Assembly (NCBI GenBank): GCA_036389315.1
Contig: DASVQF010000016.1
Span: 85,726 to 149,725 of the forward strand
DNA from: DASQYE01 sp036389315
GTDB lineage: Bacteria; Acidobacteriota; Blastocatellia; Pyrinomonadales; Pyrinomonadaceae
Direction: 5' to 3'
DNA: 64,000 bases
Part shown: piece after piece, positions 9,065-16,675 of the stretch
How positions within the stretch are numbered: position 1 is the stretch's first letter
Layout: every line of letters starts with the position of its first letter
The notes under the pieces: generated by a model
What the model was told of the DNA's origin: nothing
Database searches by the model: none
Seen by the model: only the letters and a program-made list of their open reading frames with translations
Position numbers and translations under genes: made by a program

Positions 9065-10150
9065 GATCGCTTGTTGGTAATGCATGCGGAAGGCTGCCCA
9101 GTCACTCAGCGTGCCGGGGGCGTAGCCGTACCAGTGATTCTCGAAACTGTCGGTTAGCACCCGCACCTCCGAGTAAATAGTGCTGTGGTCGGAGAGCGCG
9201 CGCAGGTAATCGCGATTGGTCTTGTGCTGCGCGAGACGGAGCAGTTTGCGGTCGCCCAGCTCGCACAGCAGCGCTATGTAGCCCTTGCGAATCGCTCCAC
9301 GGATGTCGCCCGAGCGGGCCAGGCGCTCGGCTTCGGCCAGAATGTCCGAGGCCGTCTCGTCCGCCGCCAGGCGCTCGCCCAAGACGACGCGCGCTTCACG
9401 TTTCTCTCGCCGCTTCCTGCCGCGTTGACGAAGAAAGCGCGGCAGGAGCTTCCAGCCTGCGTAGGCTATGACGGCGAGGGCGAGCGCGATGACGATGATC
9501 TGCGCCAGGTTCGACGCGAGGGGTATCCGGCGCGCGGGCTCTCTCTCGACGGGTTCGCTTTCGGGGAAGAGACTGCGCAGCCACCGCTTGAATCGTTGCC
9601 AGAGACGCGAGAGCGCGCTCTCCTCTGCGGCCTTGTTGTATTCGGAGCGGCGCAGGATGGTCGCGAGCCGAGCCTTCTCTGCATCCTTGTCTCTCGCGCC
9701 GCCCGCACGCGTTTTCAGCACTTCGTCTACGCGCTCGCCGAGAGCGTGCAGCCGCTCCGTCATGCTCGCGAGCACGCCTGCGCGGCGCGCATCCGAAGGC
9801 GAAAGCTTCTCATACTCCTTGAGCGCGTCTTCGAGCCAGGAGTTGTTGACCTCCATTGGCCCACCGTTCCACTCGACCGCGAGCCTGGAGGGAAGCGTCC
9901 TTCGCACCGCGCGCAGGACTGAAGCTGTGCGCGCGGCTTGCTCTCGTTCGCCCGTGCCTTCGTCGAATGAGGCGAGAGAGTCCAGGGCCATAGTGGCCTG
10001 CTCTATGCGCGCGCGATATTCGGCCAGCGAGACGGTGGCCGCCGCCTCTGCTCCCGCCGACGTGAACAGGAGCAGCAGCACAGCGCAGGGCACAGCGCGC
10101 ACGTATCCTGCGACGATCTGCTTCCTCTCACGCTGGGCCAGGCTGGTCAT
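9053..10150 (-). CDS. DUF4129 domain membrane protein
   Basis: A 365-residue protein with an N-terminal signal peptide (hydrophobic stretch 16-37 ending AEAAA), a helical periplasmic region, one membrane helix near residues 214-236, and a C-terminal DUF4129 domain (about 290-360; DRKLLRLAQHKTNRDYLR, ending in a Trp/Tyr-rich stretch NHWYGYAPGTLSDWAAF). DUF4129 proteins are regularly encoded with MoxR, DUF58 and DUF4350, as here; the function is not established. The last residues KEG and stop are identical in sequence to the end of the histidine kinase gene at 23794, because both are supplied by the same kind of repeat arm. Confidence 0.85.
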   Translation of the reverse strand: MTSLAQRERKQIVAGYVRAVPCAVLLLLFTSAGAEAAATVSLAEYRARIEQATMALDSLASFDEGTGEREQAARTASVLRAVRRTLPSRLAVEWNGGPMEVNNSWLEDALKEYEKLSPSDARRAGVLASMTERLHALGERVDEVLKTRAGGARDKDAEKARLATILRRSEYNKAAEESALSRLWQRFKRWLRSLFPESEPVEREPARRIPLASNLAQIIVIALALAVIAYAGWKLLPRFLRQRGRKRREKREARVVLGERLAADETASDILAEAERLARSGDIRGAIRKGYIALLCELGDRKLLRLAQHKTNRDYLRALSDHSTIYSEVRVLTDSFENHWYGYAPGTLSDWAAFRMHYQQAIKEG

Positions 10151-10183
10151 GATAGATGTCTCGGTGGCGCACCTTCTTCTAAG

Positions 10184-11269
10184 TCAGCGCAGGTTGAGCA
10201 CGGAGCCCTGGGGCGCAGCAGGCGCGGGCGCGGGCGCGTTTGTTCCCGTCACGAGCGCCGGAATGTAAGAGGCCGTCTGCGCGCCCGTCTGCTCCGGCAT
10301 TGGGCCCAGGCCCCGCGCGGCCATCAGCTCTATGTCATAGCCTTCGTACCTCACGCGCTCGTCAACATAAAGCAGTGACAGGCCGAGCGTCCAGATAGGC
10401 GCGAGCAGGATCGAGCTTGATTGGCCCAGGACGCTGTAGCCGATGGCGTACCAGGCGGGCCACGTCGCGGCGTTCCACGGAGTCGGGTCAATGCCGTTTA
10501 AGTAGCCGTACCAACCGAGCGGGACGATCAGAATCATCAGCGCCGAATAGGTTGCGAACCAGGTGAAGAGAAACATCGCGATCAGGCGGCGCACGTTGCC
10601 GCGCGCGAGCACGGAGCTGCGGCTGAAGGCTTCAAAGACGCCCTTGCCTTCGACCAGCATCACCTGCGGCACGTAGACGAAACGCTTGATGAGAAAAAAG
10701 AAGAACCACAGCGAGGCCGCCACGGAGGCCACGAACGCCAGGATGGCAAAGACCACCGAGAGCCAGTTGGCGACATACATGAAGACGACCGTGCCGAGCG
10801 CCAGGATGTTGAAGAGAAAGAGCCATGCGAAGATTGCCAGGATAGCCGAAAACACTACCCACATCCCGACCAGCACAGAGGCCAGCAAGAGCCCCCAGAA
10901 CCGCGCACGCACATTACGGTAGGTCGCGCGCGCCGAGACCGGCTCGTTCCATAGAAGATGGGTCACGAGGTTGCGCGTCGCTCCGCCCATCACGACCAGA
11001 TTGAGCAGCATCCCCGTCAGAAAGAGCACGATCCCTGTGACGAGCATCATCACGTAGACGGCCAGCGAGACCTCGCTGCCGGTCGCCATCAACTCGCGCC
11101 ACCCAATCGTCAACATCACGTAGCCGATGGTCGAGACCACGGCGGGCGGCGCGTTGATGCCGATTAAAGTGAAGAAGTGGCGACGGTAGAGGCGGACGGC
11201 GCGGTCAATCAGGTCGCCTGCTCCGAGTGGCTCCAGAGATAGTCGATTGACTGCTGTCGGCGTCACCAT
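10184..11269 (-). CDS. Polytopic membrane protein, cluster with MoxR/DUF58 genes
   Basis: A 361-residue protein. A cytosolic N-terminus carrying LGAGDLIDRAVRLYRRHFF leads into about six or seven hydrophobic segments (roughly residues 32-58, 70-100, 118-150, 155-190, 225-250, 270-300). The opening motif and helix pattern resemble membrane domains of the glycerophosphodiester-phosphodiesterase membrane-domain type, but no catalytic domain is present. It is the first gene of the minus-strand MoxR cluster, 33 bases from DUF4129, so co-transcription is likely. The C-terminal tail (about 335-361) is Ala/Pro rich. Confidence 0.72.
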   Translation of the reverse strand: MVTPTAVNRLSLEPLGAGDLIDRAVRLYRRHFFTLIGINAPPAVVSTIGYVMLTIGWRELMATGSEVSLAVYVMMLVTGIVLFLTGMLLNLVVMGGATRNLVTHLLWNEPVSARATYRNVRARFWGLLLASVLVGMWVVFSAILAIFAWLFLFNILALGTVVFMYVANWLSVVFAILAFVASVAASLWFFFFLIKRFVYVPQVMLVEGKGVFEAFSRSSVLARGNVRRLIAMFLFTWFATYSALMILIVPLGWYGYLNGIDPTPWNAATWPAWYAIGYSVLGQSSSILLAPIWTLGLSLLYVDERVRYEGYDIELMAARGLGPMPEQTGAQTASYIPALVTGTNAPAPAPAAPQGSVLNLR

Positions 11270-11694
11270 TTTTACGGAAGTTAACCCTGACGTGATCGTG
11301 CCTGCTTCTCAGCTTACGGCTGCTGAACGGATTCTATCATAGGAGCCGTGGGGCACAGAGAGGCGCTCTCGGCCCGGAGGCCGCTGGAATGCTTGCTAAA
11401 GGCGCTTCCGGAGCCCATGGCTGCGGGCCCCTGACGAACCCTTTTCGCCCCCGCGCGGCGCGTGGATTTGATTTCCAAATCTTTGGATTTATTCTACCTT
11501 TCGGATAAAGCTCATCCAAAAAATCAACGCTCGCCTCCAAAAATACTGAGAAATTTCGAGTGCGCCATTTTTGCACCTGTGGAACGGCTCTTGCAAATGC
11601 TGAATTCCCCACTTTTTGCATTAAAAATTCAGGGCTCAATTACAGCAAATAGAGGGCACTAGGAACCACCTAGACAATTTGAAGGAGACTACCT
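11270..11694. other. 425-base divergent intergenic region with sigma-54 promoter; otherwise no gene seen
   Basis: The gap lies between the divergent membrane-protein gene and the TonB receptor gene. The first half is GC-rich and featureless to the eye; from about 11465 it becomes AT-rich. It contains a sigma-54 promoter match and a strong Shine-Dalgarno for the receptor. A 100-codon minus-strand frame at 11337-11639 has no recognisable features. Confidence 0.7.
11578..11598 (+). promoter_or_regulatory. Putative sigma-54 (-24/-12) promoter of the TonB-dependent receptor gene
   Basis: The sequence TGTGGAACGGCTCTTGCAAA fits the sigma-54 consensus TGGCACG-N4-TTGCA with the invariant GG (11581-11582) and GC (11593-11594) separated by exactly 10 bases. 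Predicted start is near 11606, giving a leader of about 90 bases. A sigma-54 activator (21901-23346) is encoded 6 kb away, but no direct link is shown. Confidence 0.6.
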
Positions 11695-14600
11695 ATGTAC
11701 CAGTTTAATCTTTCGGGAACGGAGCGCCTTCATAAGCGGAACCGGCCGATGCTGCGACTCGTCGCAGCCATCTGCTGCCTGCTTATGGCAACGGCGTTTG
11801 CGTTCGCTCAGGGCACTCGTGGCACCATCAGGGGTAAAGTCACCGACCCGAATGGAGCAGTTGTTCCCGGAGCAACCGTCAAGCTCATTGACGTTGCCAA
11901 GAACCAGGAGATTCGCACCGTAACGGCGGACGACCAGGGAGAGTACGCGATACTCGAAGTCGAGCCCGCCACCTACGATGTGGTCGTCACCGGGGGCGGC
12001 TTTTCCGAGGTGCGGTTCAGCAACGTGAAGGTCGAGCCGAACCGCAACGTCCAGCTCGACGCTCCGCTCTCGGTCGGAGGCACCAGCGTCACCGTCGAGG
12101 TGGCCGCGACGGCCGAGATTCTAGACCGCGAGACGCCGACCTTGGGCACGACCGTTGAACAGAGGCGCGTAGAGGGCCTGCCGCTCAACGGACGTAACCC
12201 TCTCGACCTGGCGCTCCTGCAACCCGGCGTTGCGCCCGTCTTCCAGCCCACGGCCGGTGTGACAGCATTCGGCACGGGTCTCGGAATTCGTGTTAACGGA
12301 TCGCGCGGCGTCGAGAACAACGTGCAGCTCGACGGCTCCAACAATAACGAGGTTCCCGTCGGCGGCCTGGCTTCGGGCCAGCCGAGACCGGACGCCATTC
12401 AGGAGTTCCGCGTTCTGACCTCTAACTTCGAGGCCGAGTTCGGTCGCAACACCGGCTCCGTCATCAACTTCGTGACCAAGAGCGGAACCAACGATTTTCA
12501 CGGCAACGCTCGTATCTTCTATCGTCCAACTTTCCTTTCGGCCGCTCGCTATTTCGACAATCAGAGAACCACGCCGCTGCGTGGCACAGATGATTTCCGT
12601 CGCACCTTCGAGCGTAAGGAGATTGGCGGCAACATCGGCGGCCCGATCTACATGCCGCGTTTCGGCGAGGGCGGCGACCCCATTCACAGCGGACGCAATC
12701 GCAGCTTCTTCTTCGTCGATTACGAGCGCCGCGCTCAGCTCATCGGAGACTCCAGAGTCATCACGGGTCTTCCGTCGGCAGCCGAGAAACAGGGCCTCCT
12801 GACGGTACGTAATTTCTTCCCGACCAACGACGCAGACGTGTCGCGTCGCAGCCTGCCGATCCTGATCCGCGACCCAACGACGGCGACGGCGACGAACCCG
12901 CTCGGCAATCCGTTCCCGGTCGTTTCGGGTAATCCGAATCAGCCGAACGCGACCGTCGTGCAGCAGATTCCGCTCAACCGTTTCTCGCCGATTGCTCGCT
13001 ACTACCTGGATTTCATCCCGGCGGGCGATGCTTCGGGCAGAGCCGGTGTGGCGGCCAATGAGACCACCAACAACCACTATTTCACGATGCGCCTGGATCA
13101 CCTGATCAACAGCGCGCAGACCTTAAACTTTACCTTCAATTTCTTTGACCAGAACGTGCTGACGCCGTTCCCGTTCGGCGGCCCGCCCAACGGTTCCGCC
13201 GTTCCGGGCTTCCCGTCCCTGGACAAGCGCCGCACCTACAACTACGTCGTGCGTCACACGTACATGATCTCGCCGACGCTGGTCAATTCGTTCCTGGCTT
13301 CGCTGGCCCGCAACCAGCAGCCGAGCCTCTCGCCGGGCAACACGACGCCGCCCTCGGCCATCGGCTTCACGGGCAACTTCGTCGCTAACCCGACGTTCGC
13401 CGGGCCGCCCTACATCCGCCTCTTTGATCGCGGACTGGCCTTCGGCAACACGTTCCAGGGGCCGCAGGCTCGCGTCAGCTCGAACTGGCAGCTACAGGAT
13501 TCCGTCTCCTGGGCCAGGGGCGATCATCGCTTCAAGTTCGGGTTCGACGGAACGAGGTTCATGAACGACCAGACGTTCCTGTTCGTCAACCAGGGCATCA
13601 TCCAGATGTCGGCCACGCTGCCCGGCAATACGACGGGCGACGACCTGGCAGACTTCCTGATCGGCGGCTCGCCGGCCACGTTCCAGTTCGGAGCCAACGG
13701 CCTGCGTGACTTCCGCCAGACGGCCTTGGCCCTATTCGGTCAGGACAACTGGCGCGTCAACGATTCGCTGACGCTTTCTCTCGGCATCCGCTGGGAGTAC
13801 AACTCGCCTTTGACGGACAAGTTCAATCGCGTGGCCTACTACCGTGCCACCGGTCAAAGATCAACGCTGCTGACGACGGGCGCTCTGCGCAGCTTCGAGG
13901 GCGCGCCGATCACCGTTCCGGCAGGTCGTTTAGCTCCGAGAGGCTTGCTCTACGTGGGCGATCCCGATCCAATTCTAGGCGGGACGATCACGCCGGGCGG
14001 CATCGAAAAGGACTGGAACAACTTCGCTCCGCGCTTCGGCTTCGCGTGGTCGCCGGCAACCAGGGAAGGCTCTTTCCTTCGCAGGTTGATGGGAGACCGC
14101 ACGACCGTTATCCGTGGCGGCTTCGGCGTCTTCTACGGCTCGATCATCGGCGACACGGCGCTGCAACAGCTCTCGGCTCCGGGCTTCTCCGGAACCAACC
14201 AGTTCACGGCTAACGGCAACGGCCTGCTCGCAGACCCGTTCGTCCCGGCCGATCCTTTCCCGCTCTACTGCAACGGGCTGGTATCGGGCACGCCGCAGTC
14301 CCAGTGCCCGGTCAATAACGGCACGATTCCCAACCCGTTCATCGCGCCGCTGGCGGTGTTCGCGCCAATCTCCTCGACTTCGCAGGCGATTGACCCGCAC
14401 CTCAAGACGCCTTACGTACTGCAATGGAACTTCACGATTGAGCGCAGCTTCCTCAGGGACTACTTCCTGAGCCTGAGCTACGTCGGCAATCGTGGCCGTA
14501 AGCTCTACAACCGTGAGCAGTACAACCCGGCGCTGGGAACGACCATTCCTTTCCCGGCTGGCGTCACTCCGCTTCCGGTCAGCACGGCGGCGGCCAATAT

Positions 14601-15423
14601 CAACAGCCGTCGCGTGAACACGGACTTCTCGGTCTCGCTGCCGGCTCTGGTCTCGGCGGGAACCTCCGACTACAACGCTTTTGAATTGAACTTCCAGAAG
14701 CGTTACAGCAAGGGCTCGCTCTTCCAGATCGCCTACACGTTCTCGAAGTCCCTGACGGATTCCGATACGCAGCGCAACCAGCTCGACCTGGTTGACCGCA
14801 AGATCGGTTACGGCCTGTCGAACGATGACGTTCCGCACCGCTTCGTGGCGAGCTTCATCTATGACCTTCCGTGGACGGAGAACTTCCACGGCATCGCCAA
14901 GACGGTGCTGGGCGGTTGGAGCGTTGGCGGCATCCTGACTCTTCAGTCGGGCACGCCGTTCAGCGTCACCAACAGCACCAACACGACGGGTGACGGCGGT
15001 GCGACTCTGAACTTCGCGGACTTGGGGCCTGAGCCCTTCATCAACACCGATCCGCGTGCCAATAACAACCGTGCGTTCAATGCTGATGCTTTCAGGAACG
15101 CCACTCTGAACGGGGCCATCTCTTCGACGAACTTCCGTCGTGGAAGCTCCGCGAACAACCAGTTCCGCTTGAAGAACGGCATCAACAACTTCGACCTGAT
15201 CATCGCCAAGAAGACTCAGTTCACCGAGCGCTATGGCCTGGAGCTCAGGTTTGAAGCTTTCAACGCCTTCAACCACGCCCAGTTTGCGACCGTTGATCTC
15301 AACATCAACAACATCGTACGCAGGGCCGATGGTACGGCTGACCCCGAGAGGAGCACCTTCGGTAAATTCCTCTCCACGCGCGAGTCACGCGTGATACAGC
15401 TTGGCGCACGCTTCTCCTTCTAG
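11695..15423 (+). CDS. Oar-like TonB-dependent receptor with N-terminal carboxypeptidase-regulatory domain
   Basis: A 1242-residue outer-membrane protein. A signal peptide (hydrophobic core about residues 22-37, cleavage near AFAQG) is followed by a carboxypeptidase-regulatory-like beta domain (about 40-125; RGTIRGKVTDPNGAVVPGATVKL), a plug domain (about 140-260; VEGLPLNGRNPLDLALLQPGV, FEAEFGRNTGSVINFVTKSGTN), and a long beta-barrel ending in an aromatic residue (ARFSF), as expected for barrel assembly. This large receptor type is highly expanded in Acidobacteriota; the ligand is unknown. The start at 11695 is supported by GAAGGAG at 11681-11687, seven bases upstream; a second Met at codon 19 lacks this. 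It is monocistronic, ending at a strong terminator. Confidence 0.93.
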   Translation: MYQFNLSGTERLHKRNRPMLRLVAAICCLLMATAFAFAQGTRGTIRGKVTDPNGAVVPGATVKLIDVAKNQEIRTVTADDQGEYAILEVEPATYDVVVTGGGFSEVRFSNVKVEPNRNVQLDAPLSVGGTSVTVEVAATAEILDRETPTLGTTVEQRRVEGLPLNGRNPLDLALLQPGVAPVFQPTAGVTAFGTGLGIRVNGSRGVENNVQLDGSNNNEVPVGGLASGQPRPDAIQEFRVLTSNFEAEFGRNTGSVINFVTKSGTNDFHGNARIFYRPTFLSAARYFDNQRTTPLRGTDDFRRTFERKEIGGNIGGPIYMPRFGEGGDPIHSGRNRSFFFVDYERRAQLIGDSRVITGLPSAAEKQGLLTVRNFFPTNDADVSRRSLPILIRDPTTATATNPLGNPFPVVSGNPNQPNATVVQQIPLNRFSPIARYYLDFIPAGDASGRAGVAANETTNNHYFTMRLDHLINSAQTLNFTFNFFDQNVLTPFPFGGPPNGSAVPGFPSLDKRRTYNYVVRHTYMISPTLVNSFLASLARNQQPSLSPGNTTPPSAIGFTGNFVANPTFAGPPYIRLFDRGLAFGNTFQGPQARVSSNWQLQDSVSWARGDHRFKFGFDGTRFMNDQTFLFVNQGIIQMSATLPGNTTGDDLADFLIGGSPATFQFGANGLRDFRQTALALFGQDNWRVNDSLTLSLGIRWEYNSPLTDKFNRVAYYRATGQRSTLLTTGALRSFEGAPITVPAGRLAPRGLLYVGDPDPILGGTITPGGIEKDWNNFAPRFGFAWSPATREGSFLRRLMGDRTTVIRGGFGVFYGSIIGDTALQQLSAPGFSGTNQFTANGNGLLADPFVPADPFPLYCNGLVSGTPQSQCPVNNGTIPNPFIAPLAVFAPISSTSQAIDPHLKTPYVLQWNFTIERSFLRDYFLSLSYVGNRGRKLYNREQYNPALGTTIPFPAGVTPLPVSTAAANINSRRVNTDFSVSLPALVSAGTSDYNAFELNFQKRYSKGSLFQIAYTFSKSLTDSDTQRNQLDLVDRKIGYGLSNDDVPHRFVASFIYDLPWTENFHGIAKTVLGGWSVGGILTLQSGTPFSVTNSTNTTGDGGATLNFADLGPEPFINTDPRANNNRAFNADAFRNATLNGAISSTNFRRGSSANNQFRLKNGINNFDLIIAKKTQFTERYGLELRFEAFNAFNHAQFATVDLNINNIVRRADGTADPERSTFGKFLSTRESRVIQLGARFSF

Positions 15424-15454
15424 CCTCCGGCTAAAAAGATTAGCGTGACTATTA

Positions 15455-15491
15455 TGGCCTGCCGGATCAGATCCGGCAGGCCACTTTTTTT
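15455..15491 (+). terminator. Strong rho-independent terminator of the TonB receptor gene
   Basis: A 13-bp perfect GC-rich stem (15455-15467 with 15471-15483), 3-base loop CAG, then C and seven T residues. It begins 32 bases after the receptor stop codon. Confidence 0.9.
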
Positions 15492-15512
15492 CGCGGGTTT
15501 GAGTTGGGCCCG

Positions 15513-16547
15513 TCAAGGCCGAGAGGCGCTCCCCTTACTCTGTTCTGATTTTCGCAGCCGTTCGACAAGGCTGCGGGCAATATCGGCTTCGGCCCCGTTG
15601 GGCACGAGGGCCAGGTATTCCTCCAGGTGTTTGATTGAAAGCTCGCGCTGACCCTTGGCGTCAGCAAGGCGGGCCAGCGCGAGATGAGCGCGCGCTGCCT
15701 TCGGCTCGTCCAGCTCTATGGCCCGCTTGAACTGCGCCTCGGCGGCGTCGGGCTGCTCTTCTATGAGCGCCCACCCGAGATAGAAATGGGCAGCCCAGTT
15801 TCCTTCCTCCATTTCGAGCGCCGACCGTAGCTCCGCCTCGGCCTCTTTGCGGCGCTGTAGCTCAAGGAGCACCAGCGCGTGCTCGACCAGCGGCTCGGCC
15901 CTCTTGGGCGCAATCTGTCGCAACTGGCCCAAGACGGCCTCGGCCTCCTGCAAACGCTTCTGTCGCCGCAGCTCCCGCCCCAAATCCAGCCGCGCCATGT
16001 AATACGAAGGGTATGCCTTGATGGCCTCCTGGAACTTTGCGACGGCGCGCTCACGGTGGTCATCGGCCTGGGCCTTGAGGCCCGCACGATAAAGCTTGAC
16101 CGCCTCTTTAGGGGCGTCCACGTCCGGGTCGACCTCGATCACTCCGGGCCGTGGCGGGGCCGCGAGAGGCTTGAAGGGAATATCTATCTCGACGTGGAGG
16201 ACTGCGGGGCGCTCTCTGGGCAGAGGCCGGACTTGAAAGCTGGTGCTGGTGGCTTCAAGCTCGGCCGTCTGGTAGGTCTCTATCAGGTATTCGCCTTCGG
16301 GCACGAAGTTAAAGACAAACTCGCCGCGCGAAAGACTGAAGGTCTCGCCGATGGGCCGTCTCGAATCGGCGCGCAGCAGGCGGACGTGTATGTTGCTGGC
16401 GGCCTGCCCGTTGCTGGCGTGCAAGCGCCCGTCAATCTGGTGGTAAACCGTCGTTGCGGAAGACTGTGCGTAACCTGAGCCAGCGCCGGCCAGCACCAGA
16501 GCAAGCGCCAAGCCCACCCCAAGCAAGAGTCGTCCTGTTCCGGGCAT
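15513..16547 (-). CDS. Secreted TPR-repeat protein
   Basis: A 344-residue protein with a signal peptide (about residues 1-27, ending AGSGYAQS), an N-terminal beta domain resembling a carboxypeptidase-regulatory fold (about 33-105; GRLHASNGQAASNIHVRLLRADS), and at least five consecutive tetratricopeptide units from about 140 to 325 (for example YPSYYMARLDLGRELRRQKRLQEAEAV). TPR proteins scaffold protein interactions; the partner is unknown. It is followed downstream only by the convergent receptor terminator and preceded by the VWFA-related gene on the same strand after about 128 bases. Confidence 0.82.
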   Translation of the reverse strand: MPGTGRLLLGVGLALALVLAGAGSGYAQSSATTVYHQIDGRLHASNGQAASNIHVRLLRADSRRPIGETFSLSRGEFVFNFVPEGEYLIETYQTAELEATSTSFQVRPLPRERPAVLHVEIDIPFKPLAAPPRPGVIEVDPDVDAPKEAVKLYRAGLKAQADDHRERAVAKFQEAIKAYPSYYMARLDLGRELRRQKRLQEAEAVLGQLRQIAPKRAEPLVEHALVLLELQRRKEAEAELRSALEMEEGNWAAHFYLGWALIEEQPDAAEAQFKRAIELDEPKAARAHLALARLADAKGQRELSIKHLEEYLALVPNGAEADIARSLVERLRKSEQSKGSASRP

Positions 16548-16675
16548 AAAATTCCTCCCCGAGCATACTTGCTGGAACCGGACGGGCGCGCTCTTTTGAA
16601 GCCGCGCGGGAGCTATGGGCCCACGCCCGCTTGCTTAGCGCAAGGGCCTGGGCCCGGAACTGCTTACCGGCCGGC

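Noticed and set aside
11337..11639. 100-codon minus-strand frame in the sigma-54 promoter region
   Set aside because: No motif or ribosome site, and it runs across the predicted promoter; composition is not like neighbouring genes.
12121..15276. Long minus-strand open frames (12121-13101 and 13975-15276) antisense to the TonB receptor gene
   Set aside because: They are shadows of a GC-rich coding strand: low-complexity Arg/Val/Glu-rich translations with no domain, and the plus-strand gene is a complete known family.
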